Notes: generated from the letters alone by a model not told the origin. 64,000 bases of DNA from DASZVB01 sp035545855 (GCA_035545855.1 DASZXK010000034.1:45602-109601), one strand, 5' to 3'. Numbered from the stretch's first letter, positions 1 to 8,464 are shown. Numbers and translations: made by a program.

Positions 1-1104
1 GTCTCCGGGAGCGGGGCGCGGATGTTGATCGCGAACACGTATCACCTGTGGCTCCGGCCGGGGCCGGAGGTGATCGCAGCGCACGGCGGCCTCCACTCCT
101 TCATGCGGTGGCCGCACGCCATCGCGACGGACTCGGGGGGCTACCAGGCGTTCTCGCTCGCGTCGCTCCGGAAACTCACCGACGACGGCTTCGAGTTCTC
201 GTCGCACCTGGACGGTTCGCGCCGCTTCCTCTCGCCGGAGGAGGCGATGCGCGTACAGGGCCTCCTCGGATCGGACATCGCGCTCCAGCTCGACGTCTGT
301 CCGCCCGCAGGTGCGCCCATGGCGGAGCTCGTCCAGGCCGTCGAGCGGACGACGCGCTGGGCCGCGCGGTGCCTCGAGAGCCGCCGCCCGGACCAGGCCC
401 TCTTCGGAATCGTTCAGGGAGGGACCGATGTCGGTCTGCGTCTCCGCCACGCGAGGGAGCTCGGCGCCCTTCCCCTGGACGGACTCGCTCTAGGGGGGTT
501 CAGCGTGGGCGAGGCGCCCGAATCGATGCACCGGACTCTCGAGGCCGTCGTGCCGGAGGTCGACCGCGCCCGCCCGCGGTACCTCATGGGCGTCGGAACG
601 CCGCGGGATCTCGTGATCGCGATCGGCGCGGGGGTGGACGTGTTCGATTGTGTGCTGCCGACGAGGAACGCCCGGAACGGGCAGGCGTTCGTCTCGGCGG
701 GACGCCTCGTGGTGAAGAACGCGAGGTACCGGGAGGACCGGCTTCCGCTCGACCCCGAGTGTCTCTGCCCCGTGTGTCGTGGTGGATACTCGCGGAGCTA
801 CCTTCGTCACCTGTACGTCGCCGGGGAAATCCTGGGGCACCGGCTGCTCACGCTCCACAACCTCCACTTTTTCCAGACGCTCGTCCGGGAGGCGCGGGAC
901 GCCATCCTTCGGGGGGAGTACGCCGACTTCGCCCGGCGTCGCCTGGAGGCGGGGTCACCGGATGGGGGTCGGGTGCCCGACGAGGCCCTGGAAGCGGCGG
1001 GGACGGGCCGCGCCTCCGCCTCGGGGTCCCCGAGCGAGGCTGCCGACGGGAACCAGCGCGACGAGCGACCGGAAGAAACGGAGAAAAGCAGGGGGCAAGG
1101 GTAG
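1..1104 (+). CDS. tgt: queuine/archaeosine tRNA-ribosyltransferase (tRNA-guanine transglycosylase), 5' end cut by window edge
   Basis: Exchanges guanine-34 for a 7-deazaguanine precursor in GUN-anticodon tRNAs (queuosine pathway, cytoplasm). The frame is open from base 1, and residues reading ARMLIANTYHLWLRPG are the conserved segment that normally follows the N-terminal strand, so roughly 50-60 residues lie upstream of the window. Family motifs visible: ATDSGGYQAFSL (catalytic Asp region), GGFSVGE, FDCVLPTRNARNG (second catalytic Asp) and the C-terminal zinc site CLCPVC followed by a His in the LYVAGE..LTLHN stretch. After the conserved fold there is a tail of about 50 residues rich in Gly, Ala, Glu and Ser that is not part of the family core and is probably disordered. 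No queA or yajC/secD neighbour is seen downstream. Confidence 0.95.
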   Translation, partial: VSGSGARMLIANTYHLWLRPGPEVIAAHGGLHSFMRWPHAIATDSGGYQAFSLASLRKLTDDGFEFSSHLDGSRRFLSPEEAMRVQGLLGSDIALQLDVCPPAGAPMAELVQAVERTTRWAARCLESRRPDQALFGIVQGGTDVGLRLRHARELGALPLDGLALGGFSVGEAPESMHRTLEAVVPEVDRARPRYLMGVGTPRDLVIAIGAGVDVFDCVLPTRNARNGQAFVSAGRLVVKNARYREDRLPLDPECLCPVCRGGYSRSYLRHLYVAGEILGHRLLTLHNLHFFQTLVREARDAILRGEYADFARRRLEAGSPDGGRVPDEALEAAGTGRASASGSPSEAADGNQRDERPEETEKSRGQG

Positions 1105-1180
1105 GGGGGCAGAGGGTGGAGGCGGTAGAGGCGGTAGAGGCAGGAGCAGGAAGGGGCAGGAAGGAGAGGGGCACGGGAAG
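1101..1180. repeat. purine-rich low-complexity tract with short direct repeats
   Basis: Directly after the tgt stop the + strand is almost pure G/A, with a tandem 9-base unit (ggcggtaga at 1121-1129 and 1130-1138) followed by caggagcagg/aaggggcagg-type near repeats. The unit looks prone to slippage. Downstream (1216-1221) there is a TTGACA hexamer and then a 7-bp hairpin (ctgggtg / cacccgg, 1251-1268) just before the next gene. These are possible promoter or leader elements, but no good -10 is present at the usual spacing. Confidence 0.4.
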
Positions 1181-1286
1181 GAGGAACGACGCGGGGGCCG
1201 CTTCGGGCCGTGCGGTTGACATCGCCGGCGGGCCTGAGAGAGTGGTAAACCTGGGTGTTTTCACCCGGTAGGCGCCGCGGTAGTCC

Positions 1287-2735
1287 ATGAGTCAGGGCGA
1301 CAAGAAGAGCATCGGCCGCATTGCGCTCCAGCAGCGCGCCCTCCCGTCCACCGAAGTGGCTCGCGGGAAGAAGGAGACCGGCCGCAGCGGCGACGTGAAC
1401 GAGCTCAAGGCGCTGAGCGAGAAGTTCGGCGTGCCCGCGATCGACCTCCGCCAGATCTGCGTCCGGCTTTCGGATCTCGACCTCATACCGGTCGAGATCG
1501 CGAGGCGTCACGTGATCCTGCCCGTGCTGGTGAGGGATGACCGCCTGTTCGTCGCCATGGCGAACCCGCAGGACAAGAAGGTCATCGACGAGCTCGAGTT
1601 CGTCACCGACAAGAAAGTCTTCCCCTACGTCGCGCTGCCATCCGAGCTCGGCGAGACCATCGAGACCGCGTACGGGCTGCGAGCTCGCGACGAGGAGTAC
1701 TACGTCGGTCCGGAGTGTCCGCCCGAGGTGCTCCGTCGCGCGACCGCCGGCGGGTCGCGACCGCCGGCAGCAGATGCTCCTCCGAAGCTCCCCTCCGATC
1801 CCCCGGCCCCCCCCGAGCCGACGGACGATCCGCCAGTCGTGCTGGACGACACCATCGGTCGCGTCTCGAGGGACAGCGAGTTCCCCGACTCCGATTTCGG
1901 GGACATCTCGAAGGAGCTGAGCGTCGTCACGGATCTGCCCGAGCAGGAGATTCCATCGGCGGTCCCCGGCGTGAAGACGGTGCTCGTAGTAGAGGACGAG
2001 CCCGAGATCCGCGCGATGCTCGAGCGCCTCCTGAAGGGGAAGGGGTACCGGGTCGTATCCACCGACAACGGGCGCGCGGCGCTCGGCCTGGTGAAGGAGC
2101 ACACGCCGGACCTTCTCATCCTCGACGCGATGCTCCCCGAGGTGCACGGCTTCGACATCGCGCGCCGCATCAAGGCGAGTAAGCGCTACGCCCACATCCC
2201 CATCGTCATGGTGAGCGCGGTCTACCGTGGCTGGAGGTTCGCGGAGGATCTCCGCGAGAGCTGCGGGGTCGAGCACTACCTCGAAAAGCCGTTCAAGATT
2301 GCGGACGTGCTTCGCGCCGTCGAGACGGCGCTCGCCGCCGAGGAGGAGCCCTCGAGCTCCCGGGTCCGCGAGATGTCGGCGGAGGCGGAGAACGAGCTGA
2401 ATCTCGGCGTCGCGGCCTACCAGGCGGGCCGGATCGACGAGGCAGTGACCCACCTACGGCGTGGTCTTTCCATCGACCCGCTCGCTTTCCGCTTGCATTT
2501 TCATCTCGGGTTGCTTTTCGGCAAGAAAGGCCAGATCTACGACGCAATCAGTGAGCTCGAGCGAGCCGTTGAGATAAACTCGAGACACTTCCCCGCCGTG
2601 AGGAATCTCGCCATCCTGTACCAAAAGGCCGGCTTTCGGAACAAGGCGACCGAAATGTGGGAACGCGCGTTAAATGTTGCACCCGACGACGTGACACGGC
2701 AGTCGATCAAACAGCACCTACTCACCCTCCTGTGA
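1287..2735 (+). CDS. MshEN (GspE N-terminal) domain - response-regulator receiver - TPR protein
   Basis: A 482-residue cytoplasmic signalling protein. Residues about 40-140 look like the GspE/MshE N-terminal domain (LSEKFGVPAIDL ... LPVLVRDDRLFVAMANP), a module that binds cyclic-di-GMP in several type II secretion and pilus ATPases. After a Pro-rich linker (about 150-225) comes a receiver domain (about 230-345) with the acidic pair VEDE, phospho-acceptor Asp280 in LLILDAMLP and Lys in EKPF. The C-terminus (about 366-482) has three TPR-like helical repeats. No ATPase or DNA-binding domain is present, so output is probably protein-protein interaction. The three domains are read directly; joint sensing of c-di-GMP and phosphorylation is inference. 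ATG start at 1287. Confidence 0.8.
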   Translation: MSQGDKKSIGRIALQQRALPSTEVARGKKETGRSGDVNELKALSEKFGVPAIDLRQICVRLSDLDLIPVEIARRHVILPVLVRDDRLFVAMANPQDKKVIDELEFVTDKKVFPYVALPSELGETIETAYGLRARDEEYYVGPECPPEVLRRATAGGSRPPAADAPPKLPSDPPAPPEPTDDPPVVLDDTIGRVSRDSEFPDSDFGDISKELSVVTDLPEQEIPSAVPGVKTVLVVEDEPEIRAMLERLLKGKGYRVVSTDNGRAALGLVKEHTPDLLILDAMLPEVHGFDIARRIKASKRYAHIPIVMVSAVYRGWRFAEDLRESCGVEHYLEKPFKIADVLRAVETALAAEEEPSSSRVREMSAEAENELNLGVAAYQAGRIDEAVTHLRRGLSIDPLAFRLHFHLGLLFGKKGQIYDAISELERAVEINSRHFPAVRNLAILYQKAGFRNKATEMWERALNVAPDDVTRQSIKQHLLTLL

Positions 2736-2793
2736 CCCGTTCCCCGACGAGACTCGCCGCCGATCGCGCCCCGCGCATCCGTACGACCGCCGC

Positions 2794-4335
2794 ATGAAGT
2801 TTCTCTGCCCACAGTGCAAGGCGAAGTATCGAATCGCCGACGAGAAGCTCGCGCAGCGAGCGTCTTCGCGCATGAAGTGTCGGAAGTGCGGGCACGTCAT
2901 CGACATCCAGTCCGCCGTCGTGCCCGAATCCATCCGGGCTCCCCTCGACGCGGGGGACGACGACGAAGAAGATCGAGAGAGCGCGGCGCCCGACGAGGAG
3001 GTTCGCCAGAACGTCCCCAAGGCCACCCAGCACGGGATCGGCCCGGCCGTCTCACCGCCTCGCCGGACGGGGGCCGGAGCTTCCGCGCCGAAGCGCGCCG
3101 GAGCGCCGACCCCTGCGCCGAAGCGCGCCGTCGCGGCGCCCCCCAGGCGTGGTGGCGCCGCCGCAGTCGCTCAGGCGATCGCCGAGAAGACCTCCCCGAC
3201 GATCGACGAGGCCGTGGTCCCGGCGACGCCCGTCGCCGAGGCTCCGCCGCCGAAGAACGAGTTCGAGGAGGACGCGCCGACTCGAATCCACGACGGAACG
3301 GCGCTGACGGCAGCGTTCTCCTTCGCGATGGGCGAGAGCGCCGCGCAGCCGCCGTCCGCATCCATCGCGGAGGAGTGGTACGTCGGCATCGAGGGCACCC
3401 CGACGGGTCCCCTCACGCTCGCGCAGCTCCGCGAGAAGGCGCAGGCCGGCAAGGCGACGCTCGAGTCTCTCGTCTGGAAAGATGGCTTCGAGGACTGGAA
3501 GCCGATCCGCGATTTCCCCGAGCTCGCCGCGCTGGTCGAGGAGGCGAAGCCCATCGTCCAGACGGTGGTGGTCGCGCCCGAGCCGACCACTCTCAGGCCG
3601 GCAGAGGAGCGCAAGATCACGCTCTCGGACGTCCCGAGCGACGTCCTGGCAGAGCTCGGCGCGAAGCAGCGGAAAGGGACTTCTCATCCTGCGGCGTGGG
3701 CGGCCGTGATCGTCGCGATGCTCTTCGGCGTCACGGTCGGCATCGTGCTCTTCAGCAAGACCGAGAAGCAGGAGATCGTGAAGTACGTGGAGGTCCAGGC
3801 GAGCGCCAAGGCCGCCGAGGACCATGCGCCGGAAGCCGCGCAGGAGATCGCCGGCGTGGACGTGAGCGGCGGGACGACGAAGCACACGGGCGTTTCCAGC
3901 GTGAAGACGGAAAACACCCCGGCCCCCACGCCGTCGGCTGCGAAAGGCCTTTCCGGTCTCTCTGGCCTGACTGGTCTCTCTGGCCTCGGCCCGTCCACGG
4001 GCGGCCCCGACGTCGCGAAAGACGTCGCTCCCGGCGGTCAGCTGGACGGCGCGTCCATCCAGCGGGTCGTCGGCAACTTCACTCCGAGCGTGCGGCGCGG
4101 GTGCTGGGATTCCGCCATCGCAGCGCGCGCACCCGACGCGCCGAGCTCGGCTCGGGTCGGTGTCTCCATCACCATCTCCCCGTCCGGCAACGTCGACAAC
4201 GTGACGACCACCGGCGATCCGAAGGGCTACCCCGGGCTCGCTCGCTGCATCGAGAGCAAGGTGCGCGGCTGGCGGTTCCCGCGGTCGAGCGGCACCACGA
4301 CCGCTCAGGTTCCGTTCGTGTTCGCCGCGCAGTGA
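2794..4335 (+). CDS. GltJ/AgmX-like protein: zinc ribbon - GYF - transmembrane - TonB-like (AgmX/PglI) C-terminus
   Basis: 513 residues. The N-terminus is a four-Cys zinc ribbon (C5, C8, C29, C32) of the MJ0042 type. A long Ala/Pro/Lys-rich linker follows, then a GYF_2-like domain at about 193-248 (EEWYVGIEG, GPLTLAQLREK, LVWKDGFEDWKPI). One membrane helix sits at about 299-322, then a periplasmic linker with a GLSGLSGLTGLSGL run, and a C-terminal AgmX/PglI (TonB-like) domain from about 413. This is the architecture of GltJ (AgmX), the inner-membrane component of the Myxococcus gliding and focal-adhesion machinery, whose cytoplasmic zinc-ribbon and GYF domains act as a switch. This copy has one C-terminal TonB-like domain and is shorter. 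No other glt/agl genes are in the window, so a gliding role is inference. Confidence 0.8.
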   Translation: MKFLCPQCKAKYRIADEKLAQRASSRMKCRKCGHVIDIQSAVVPESIRAPLDAGDDDEEDRESAAPDEEVRQNVPKATQHGIGPAVSPPRRTGAGASAPKRAGAPTPAPKRAVAAPPRRGGAAAVAQAIAEKTSPTIDEAVVPATPVAEAPPPKNEFEEDAPTRIHDGTALTAAFSFAMGESAAQPPSASIAEEWYVGIEGTPTGPLTLAQLREKAQAGKATLESLVWKDGFEDWKPIRDFPELAALVEEAKPIVQTVVVAPEPTTLRPAEERKITLSDVPSDVLAELGAKQRKGTSHPAAWAAVIVAMLFGVTVGIVLFSKTEKQEIVKYVEVQASAKAAEDHAPEAAQEIAGVDVSGGTTKHTGVSSVKTENTPAPTPSAAKGLSGLSGLTGLSGLGPSTGGPDVAKDVAPGGQLDGASIQRVVGNFTPSVRRGCWDSAIAARAPDAPSSARVGVSITISPSGNVDNVTTTGDPKGYPGLARCIESKVRGWRFPRSSGTTTAQVPFVFAAQ

Positions 4336-4341
4336 CGGCGC

Positions 4342-4377
4342 AAAAAAAAGCCGGCGGAGTCGTGAGACCCCGCCGGC
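4342..4377 (-). terminator. intrinsic terminator of rnpB
   Basis: Read on the minus strand, an 8-bp GC stem (arms 4350-4357 and 4370-4377) is followed immediately by a run of eight U (complement of the A run at 4342-4349). It lies just after the 3' end of the RNase P RNA. The + strand side of the hairpin has no T run, so it should act mainly on minus-strand transcripts. It starts only a few bases past the stop of the + gene that ends at 4335. Confidence 0.85.
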
Positions 4378-4384
4378 CCGCCGC

Positions 4385-4757
4385 GGTGGTTCATGAGCCG
4401 GGTTCTGTTCCGCCTTCCGGCGGTGGCGATCATTCCTCTGGGACGCGCATCGCTGCGCGCCTCGTGCGGCCTACCCTGGGGCTCGGGCGAGCAGCCCTCG
4501 AGCGCCCCTATACGTGGCCTTGCTCCGGATGGGGTTTGCCTTGCCACGACCGTTACCGGTCGCGCGGTGGGCTCTTACCCCGCCTTTTCACCCTTACCGC
4601 GCCTGCGTGAGCACGCGCGGCGGTTCATTCTCTGTGGCACTTTCCTCGAGGTCACCCTCACCGGGGGTTACCCGGCATCCTGCTCTGTGGAGCCCGGACT
4701 TTCCTCTCGTCCCCGAAATGGAGGCGAGCGACCGCCCGAACCGCCGTGGCGGTGTCG
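4385..4757 (-). ncRNA. rnpB: RNase P RNA, bacterial class A
   Basis: Catalytic RNA of RNase P, which matures tRNA 5' ends. On the minus strand the hallmark P4 strand gaggaaagtccgggctcc lies at about 4689-4707, followed by gcaggatgccgggtaac, ggtaagggtgaaaaggc, ggtaagagcccaccgcgcg, a ggagcaaggcc segment, and near the 3' end acagaacccggctcatgaa. P1 can be formed by the 5' strand at about 4738-4752 with the 3' strand gaaccaccgcggcgg (two mismatches), and P2 by ggcggtc with gatcgcc. The ends are set from these helices and are good to about 10 nt. The gene stands between two protein genes and has its own terminator. A 13-base inverted copy of part of the P2/P3 region lies just upstream of the 5' end (see findings). 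Confidence 0.93.
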
Positions 4758-4807
4758 GAAACTAGCGGTCGCTCGCCCGTTCGTCGAGGGGCGCGGAGAA
4801 GAAAGGC

Positions 4808-5722
4808 TCAGCTCGACATCGGGTGGCTCGGCAGCTCCGCGGCGCCGCGAGCCCGGGCGTGCGCGGTCGGGAACTCGTCGCTCGCGAAGGGCTCGAGACG
4901 CCCGCGGAGCTTCTTCTTCGCCCGCGCTTCGAGCTGTCGCGCGCGTTCGCGTGACACGCCGAGCCGACGGCCGAGCTCGGCCAGTGAGAGCTCTTCCTCT
5001 GGATCCGCCATCAGGCGCTTCTCGACGATGAACCGCTCGCGGTCGTCCAGGTCCTTCACGGCCTCCCGCACGGCGCCATGGAGCTTGTCCCTGAGGCCCG
5101 TATTCGCGAGCGACTGTTCTTGGTCCTGACCCGGGGCGACGAGCGTGTCCACCACGCTCGTTGCCGAGTCGTCGAACACCTTCGCGTCCAGCGAGAGGTC
5201 CCGGGACTCGAGCCGGCGAAGCATCGCTTGCACCTGCTCCTTCGGCAGACCGAGGCGCTGAGCCAGCATCTCGTCCGCTTCGTCTCCGTCACCGACGAGG
5301 TTCTGCACACGCACCTTCTCCCGCCGGAGCTTGAAGAACATCTTCGAGCGGAGTGCGCCCGAGCCCGCACCGACGAGGCTCCACGAGCGAATCACGTAGT
5401 TCAGCACGTAGGCGCGGATCCAGTACGCCGCGTAGGTGACGAACCGGTTGCCGCGTTCGGGCTGGAACTTCTTCAGTGCGTGGATGACCCCGAAGTTTCC
5501 CTCCGCGATGAGCTCGGAGAGCGGCACGCCGTAGCGGCGGTACTTCAAGGCAATGGCCACCACGTAGCGGAGATGCGCGCGGACGAGCTTGTCCGCCGCT
5601 GCTTCGTCTTGCCTGTCGGCCCACGCCTTGGCGAGCTCGTACTCTTCCTCGCGCGTGAGCTGCGGGTAGGCCTGAACCGTCGCGATGTAGCGGGTCATTG
5701 AGGGGTCGGCGTCGTGTGCCAT
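4808..5722 (-). CDS. rpoH: RpoH-like alternative sigma factor (sigma-32 family)
   Basis: Directs RNA polymerase to an alternative promoter set, typically heat-shock or developmental genes. 304 residues: no region 1.1, region 2 (LVRAHLRYVVAIALKYRRYG, NFGVIHALKKFQPERGNRF, TYAAYWIRAYVLNYVIRSWS), a short region 3, and region 4 with the recognition helix LAELGRRLGVSRERARQLE. The size and the ALKKFQPERG/YAAYWIRAYV wording fit the RpoH/SigB-C group of Myxococcota rather than the primary sigma. The C-terminal tail (about 20 residues) is outside the family core. ATG at 5722; an in-frame ATG eight codons later is also possible. Two small inverted repeats lie in the upstream region. Confidence 0.88.
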   Translation of the reverse strand: MAHDADPSMTRYIATVQAYPQLTREEEYELAKAWADRQDEAAADKLVRAHLRYVVAIALKYRRYGVPLSELIAEGNFGVIHALKKFQPERGNRFVTYAAYWIRAYVLNYVIRSWSLVGAGSGALRSKMFFKLRREKVRVQNLVGDGDEADEMLAQRLGLPKEQVQAMLRRLESRDLSLDAKVFDDSATSVVDTLVAPGQDQEQSLANTGLRDKLHGAVREAVKDLDDRERFIVEKRLMADPEEELSLAELGRRLGVSRERARQLEARAKKKLRGRLEPFASDEFPTAHARARGAAELPSHPMSS

Positions 5723-5824
5723 GGGTGCCTTGATTCCTGCTGGGCCGGGGTCCAGGCGAGCTGGGCTTGCCGGGACCGAAACGGTCCTGCTGAGGTCTGG
5801 TACGCTCCGAGGGGCGGACCGGTT

Positions 5825-5845
5825 GCGCTAAGAAATGTTTAGCGC
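5825..5845. promoter_or_regulatory. perfect 7-bp inverted repeat upstream of the sigma factor gene
   Basis: Arms gcgctaa (5825-5831) and ttagcgc (5839-5845) flank a 7-base spacer, about 105-125 bases upstream of the sigma gene start and about 120 bases past the ErpA stop. No U run follows on either strand, so it does not look like a terminator; a dyad operator for the sigma gene is a reasonable reading. A second smaller dyad (ggaccg aaa cggtcc, 5773-5787) lies closer to the gene. Confidence 0.4.
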
Positions 5846-5965
5846 TGCGCCTACTTCCGAAGCTCGGGCCGGCCGGGCGATCCGAGCAAGAACGCAGGAC
5901 GGAGCTTCGCTGGACCGAGGCGCGGAACGCCCTCCCGGCGGTGCTCGACGGGAACCCGGATTACG

Positions 5966-6289
5966 TCAGACCTGGAACGACGAACCGCAGCCGCAGGTGC
6001 TCGTCACGTTCGGGTTTCCGAACTTGAAGCCCGAGCCATGGGCGCCTTCGACGTAGTCGATCTCGGTGCCGTCGAGGTACTGGAAGCTGAGCGGGTCGAC
6101 GTACAGGTCGATGCCGTTCGACTCGAACCGCTCATCCATATCCGTCGGCTTCTCTTCGAAGTAGAGGTCGTACTGGAACCCGGCGCAGCCACCCCCGATG
6201 ACCCGGAGCCGGAGCCCCTGGCCCACGAGGCCCTCTGCGGTGGCGATTTCCTTGACCTTGTCGGCGGCGAGGTGAGTGATGGAGATCAT
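5966..6289 (-). CDS. erpA: iron-sulfur cluster insertion protein, A-type carrier
   Basis: A 107-residue HesB/IscA/ErpA-family carrier that hands Fe-S clusters to apo-enzymes. It carries the three invariant cysteines: C35 in GGGCAGFQY and C99/C101 in the C-terminal CGCGSSF. It is full length for the family. The start at 6289 (MISITHLAADKV) matches the family N-terminus; a longer open frame upstream codes only Arg/Pro-rich sequence and is rejected. ErpA, IscA and SufA are hard to separate by sequence alone, so the symbol is approximate. No isc or suf operon is nearby. Confidence 0.9.
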   Translation of the reverse strand: MISITHLAADKVKEIATAEGLVGQGLRLRVIGGGCAGFQYDLYFEEKPTDMDERFESNGIDLYVDPLSFQYLDGTEIDYVEGAHGSGFKFGNPNVTSTCGCGSSFQV

Positions 6290-6372
6290 GGTCGAATCCG
6301 GACTCAAACGGTCCGGGAACCGAGTATAGCCACCTTCGAACCGAATGCCAGGGGGTCCTGGGGCCGGGCGGG

Positions 6373-8325
6373 TCAGCGCTTCTTCTTCGCCGGCGTCGCC
6401 AGGAGGAACTCGGCGGAGAGCTCCGGGATCTGTGCTCCGGTCCGCGGCCCGTCCACCTTGCCGGCCAGGGTGCCGTACGCGCCGAGGTCCGCTCCTCGGC
6501 GGGCATCGAATCGACCGCCGTAGACGACCTTCGCCAGGCAAGGGGACGCCTCGCAGCCGGATTTCACGTCCAGGAGGAGCACCGTGACCTCGCCGTCCAG
6601 CCGGGACTCGACCACTTCCCCCTGGAGAGCCGCGGGGACCCCCGTTCGCGTCTCGGAAGCGACGCTCCGGTAGTCCGTGAGGGCCGTCTTCTCGAACTCC
6701 GCCGCGGTGTCCTTGAGGCTCGCGACCCGCTTCACGCGGACGCGGACGAGCCGGGGCGCCTGGTCCTTCGCCTCGGCGCGCACGACGATGGTCGTCTCGC
6801 CGACCGATGACACGTTCATGAGCTGCGCGAAGCGACCCTCTGCGTCCACCGTGATCGGCCGGCCGCCGACGCTCACGCGACCCTCCTTCAACGTGTGCCC
6901 GCTCAACATGAACGTCTCGCCCTCGATGACGATGCCGTTGCCCGGTGCGTCGATTCGCAGCGGGACGATGCCGAACCGGAGCGTGACGTCGCCCGTGTGC
7001 GCCGCGCTGCCCGGAAGGGTCACCGTGTAGGGGAGCTTCCGCTCGAACGGGGCCACGGTGTCCGCCGGGCCTTCCAGCTCGCGGGAGACGTCCACCGCGT
7101 ATTCACCCTTGCCCGTCGCATCGAGGGTGACGGCGTGTCCGTCCACGACCACCGCCGCGCCCTGCACCGCCTGGACGAGCACCTTCACGCGGGGCGGATC
7201 GTCGGCGAGCGGGCTGAGATCGCCGCGGACGCGATAGTCGATCCCCACGGACAGCGAGACTTCCTCGTTTCGCCCCATTCCGGGCCGCTGGAGGGAGACC
7301 GTGAGCTCGTTCTTGCCGACTTCCAGGGACTTCGCGAGGGAGAGGCGAGCCGTCTTCGCCGCGAACGTCGACTTGCTCGCGCCGATGGTCACGACCGTCC
7401 CGTCCGCGCAGTCCTCGCAGCGGAGGTTCAGCGCTTCCGCTCCGCGCTCGTCGAGCGCCACTTCCGCGACGAGTGGCCGCGGGGACTCCCAGAGAAACGC
7501 GACGACTCCCGCCGTCACGGCGAGCACCGCGGCGACGGCGATGAGCACGATCGCGCCCCTTGGGATCCCGGCGCGCTTCGGAGGCGGGCTGGGGTCGCTC
7601 TCCGGCATGCGCCGCGAGGAAGACGGTCGCTGCTGGGCGAGTTCGGGCATCGGCGCGACCGGCGTGGGCGGCGCCGCGTCGGGGGAAGGAGCCGTGGGCG
7701 GCGCCTGGGTCGGAGCGCCGGCGTGTCGTGGCGCGATCCCGGGGTGTGCGACGCCGAGCATCGTCTTCTGGTGGAGAGGCGAAGCGCCGCCCCTGGCCGA
7801 CGCCGCGGCGTTGGCCGGCGCCGGCGAGGGGGCGATCGGTGCGGGCACGGCCTGAGCCGGATGCGGGACGGGCGGCGCGGCGAAGCCGAGCATCGTCTGC
7901 TTCAGGCCGCCCCCGGAGCTCGCGGGCGCGGCCGGTTGTGGGGGAGCGTGGAACGGCTGCGTCGCGCCCGCCGCGTGAGCGGGCGCCTGCGGTGCGGCCG
8001 GTTGTGGGGGAGCGGTCGCCGGCGCCCGAGCGGCGACCGGGACGCCGCCTGCGAACGGGCTCGGCATGCCGAGCATGGTCCCCTTGAAGGCGGCCGGACC
8101 GGGAGTGGGCCGAGCCTCCGGAGAAATCGGTGGCGCGGCAGCGGCCGCCGGTGCGGCGGGAGCGGCCGGGCGCGCCGCAGCGACACCCGAGGGTGGAGCC
8201 ATCCCGAGCATCGTCTGCTTCAGGCCGGGGCGCGCCGCAGGCTCCGCGGCGAGCGTGGCCCCGCAGGAGGCGCAATGGGGCGCTCCGTCCGGGTTGGCGG
8301 TGCCGCAGCGAGGGCAAGCGCGCAT
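6373..8325 (-). CDS. zinc-ribbon membrane protein with repeated K-x-T-M-L-G motifs
   Basis: 650 residues. The N-terminus is a short zinc ribbon (C4, C7, C18, C21). Residues about 30-255 are a Pro/Ala-rich, probably disordered region in which the motif (K)xTMLG recurs four times with Thr at about 38, 83, 144 and 188, each time followed by a short hydrophobic-Pro phrase (GMAPP, GMPSPF, GFAAPP, GVAHPG). One membrane helix lies at about 257-279 and the remainder (about 280-650) is predicted extracytoplasmic, beta-rich and without a recognised catalytic motif; segments resemble Ig-like repeats (IVIEGETFMLSG, VSVGGRPITVDAEGRF). Function unknown. The repeated Thr motifs could be docking or phosphorylation sites for FHA-type partners, which is inference. 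It lies 83 bp upstream of the erpA start on the same strand. Confidence 0.75.
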   Translation of the reverse strand: MRACPRCGTANPDGAPHCASCGATLAAEPAARPGLKQTMLGMAPPSGVAAARPAAPAAPAAAAAPPISPEARPTPGPAAFKGTMLGMPSPFAGGVPVAARAPATAPPQPAAPQAPAHAAGATQPFHAPPQPAAPASSGGGLKQTMLGFAAPPVPHPAQAVPAPIAPSPAPANAAASARGGASPLHQKTMLGVAHPGIAPRHAGAPTQAPPTAPSPDAAPPTPVAPMPELAQQRPSSSRRMPESDPSPPPKRAGIPRGAIVLIAVAAVLAVTAGVVAFLWESPRPLVAEVALDERGAEALNLRCEDCADGTVVTIGASKSTFAAKTARLSLAKSLEVGKNELTVSLQRPGMGRNEEVSLSVGIDYRVRGDLSPLADDPPRVKVLVQAVQGAAVVVDGHAVTLDATGKGEYAVDVSRELEGPADTVAPFERKLPYTVTLPGSAAHTGDVTLRFGIVPLRIDAPGNGIVIEGETFMLSGHTLKEGRVSVGGRPITVDAEGRFAQLMNVSSVGETTIVVRAEAKDQAPRLVRVRVKRVASLKDTAAEFEKTALTDYRSVASETRTGVPAALQGEVVESRLDGEVTVLLLDVKSGCEASPCLAKVVYGGRFDARRGADLGAYGTLAGKVDGPRTGAQIPELSAEFLLATPAKKKR

Positions 8326-8464
8326 CGCGGCGGACTATAGCAAGGGCCCCTGGGCGGGGGGCGAATCGTCGGGGGGTCTGGACCCGACCTGCAGGGTGTT
8401 TGCCCGGTTCGCCCGGAGGTCGATAAGGGTGGGCTCGCGGGCACAGGCGCCGCTCGAAAACATC

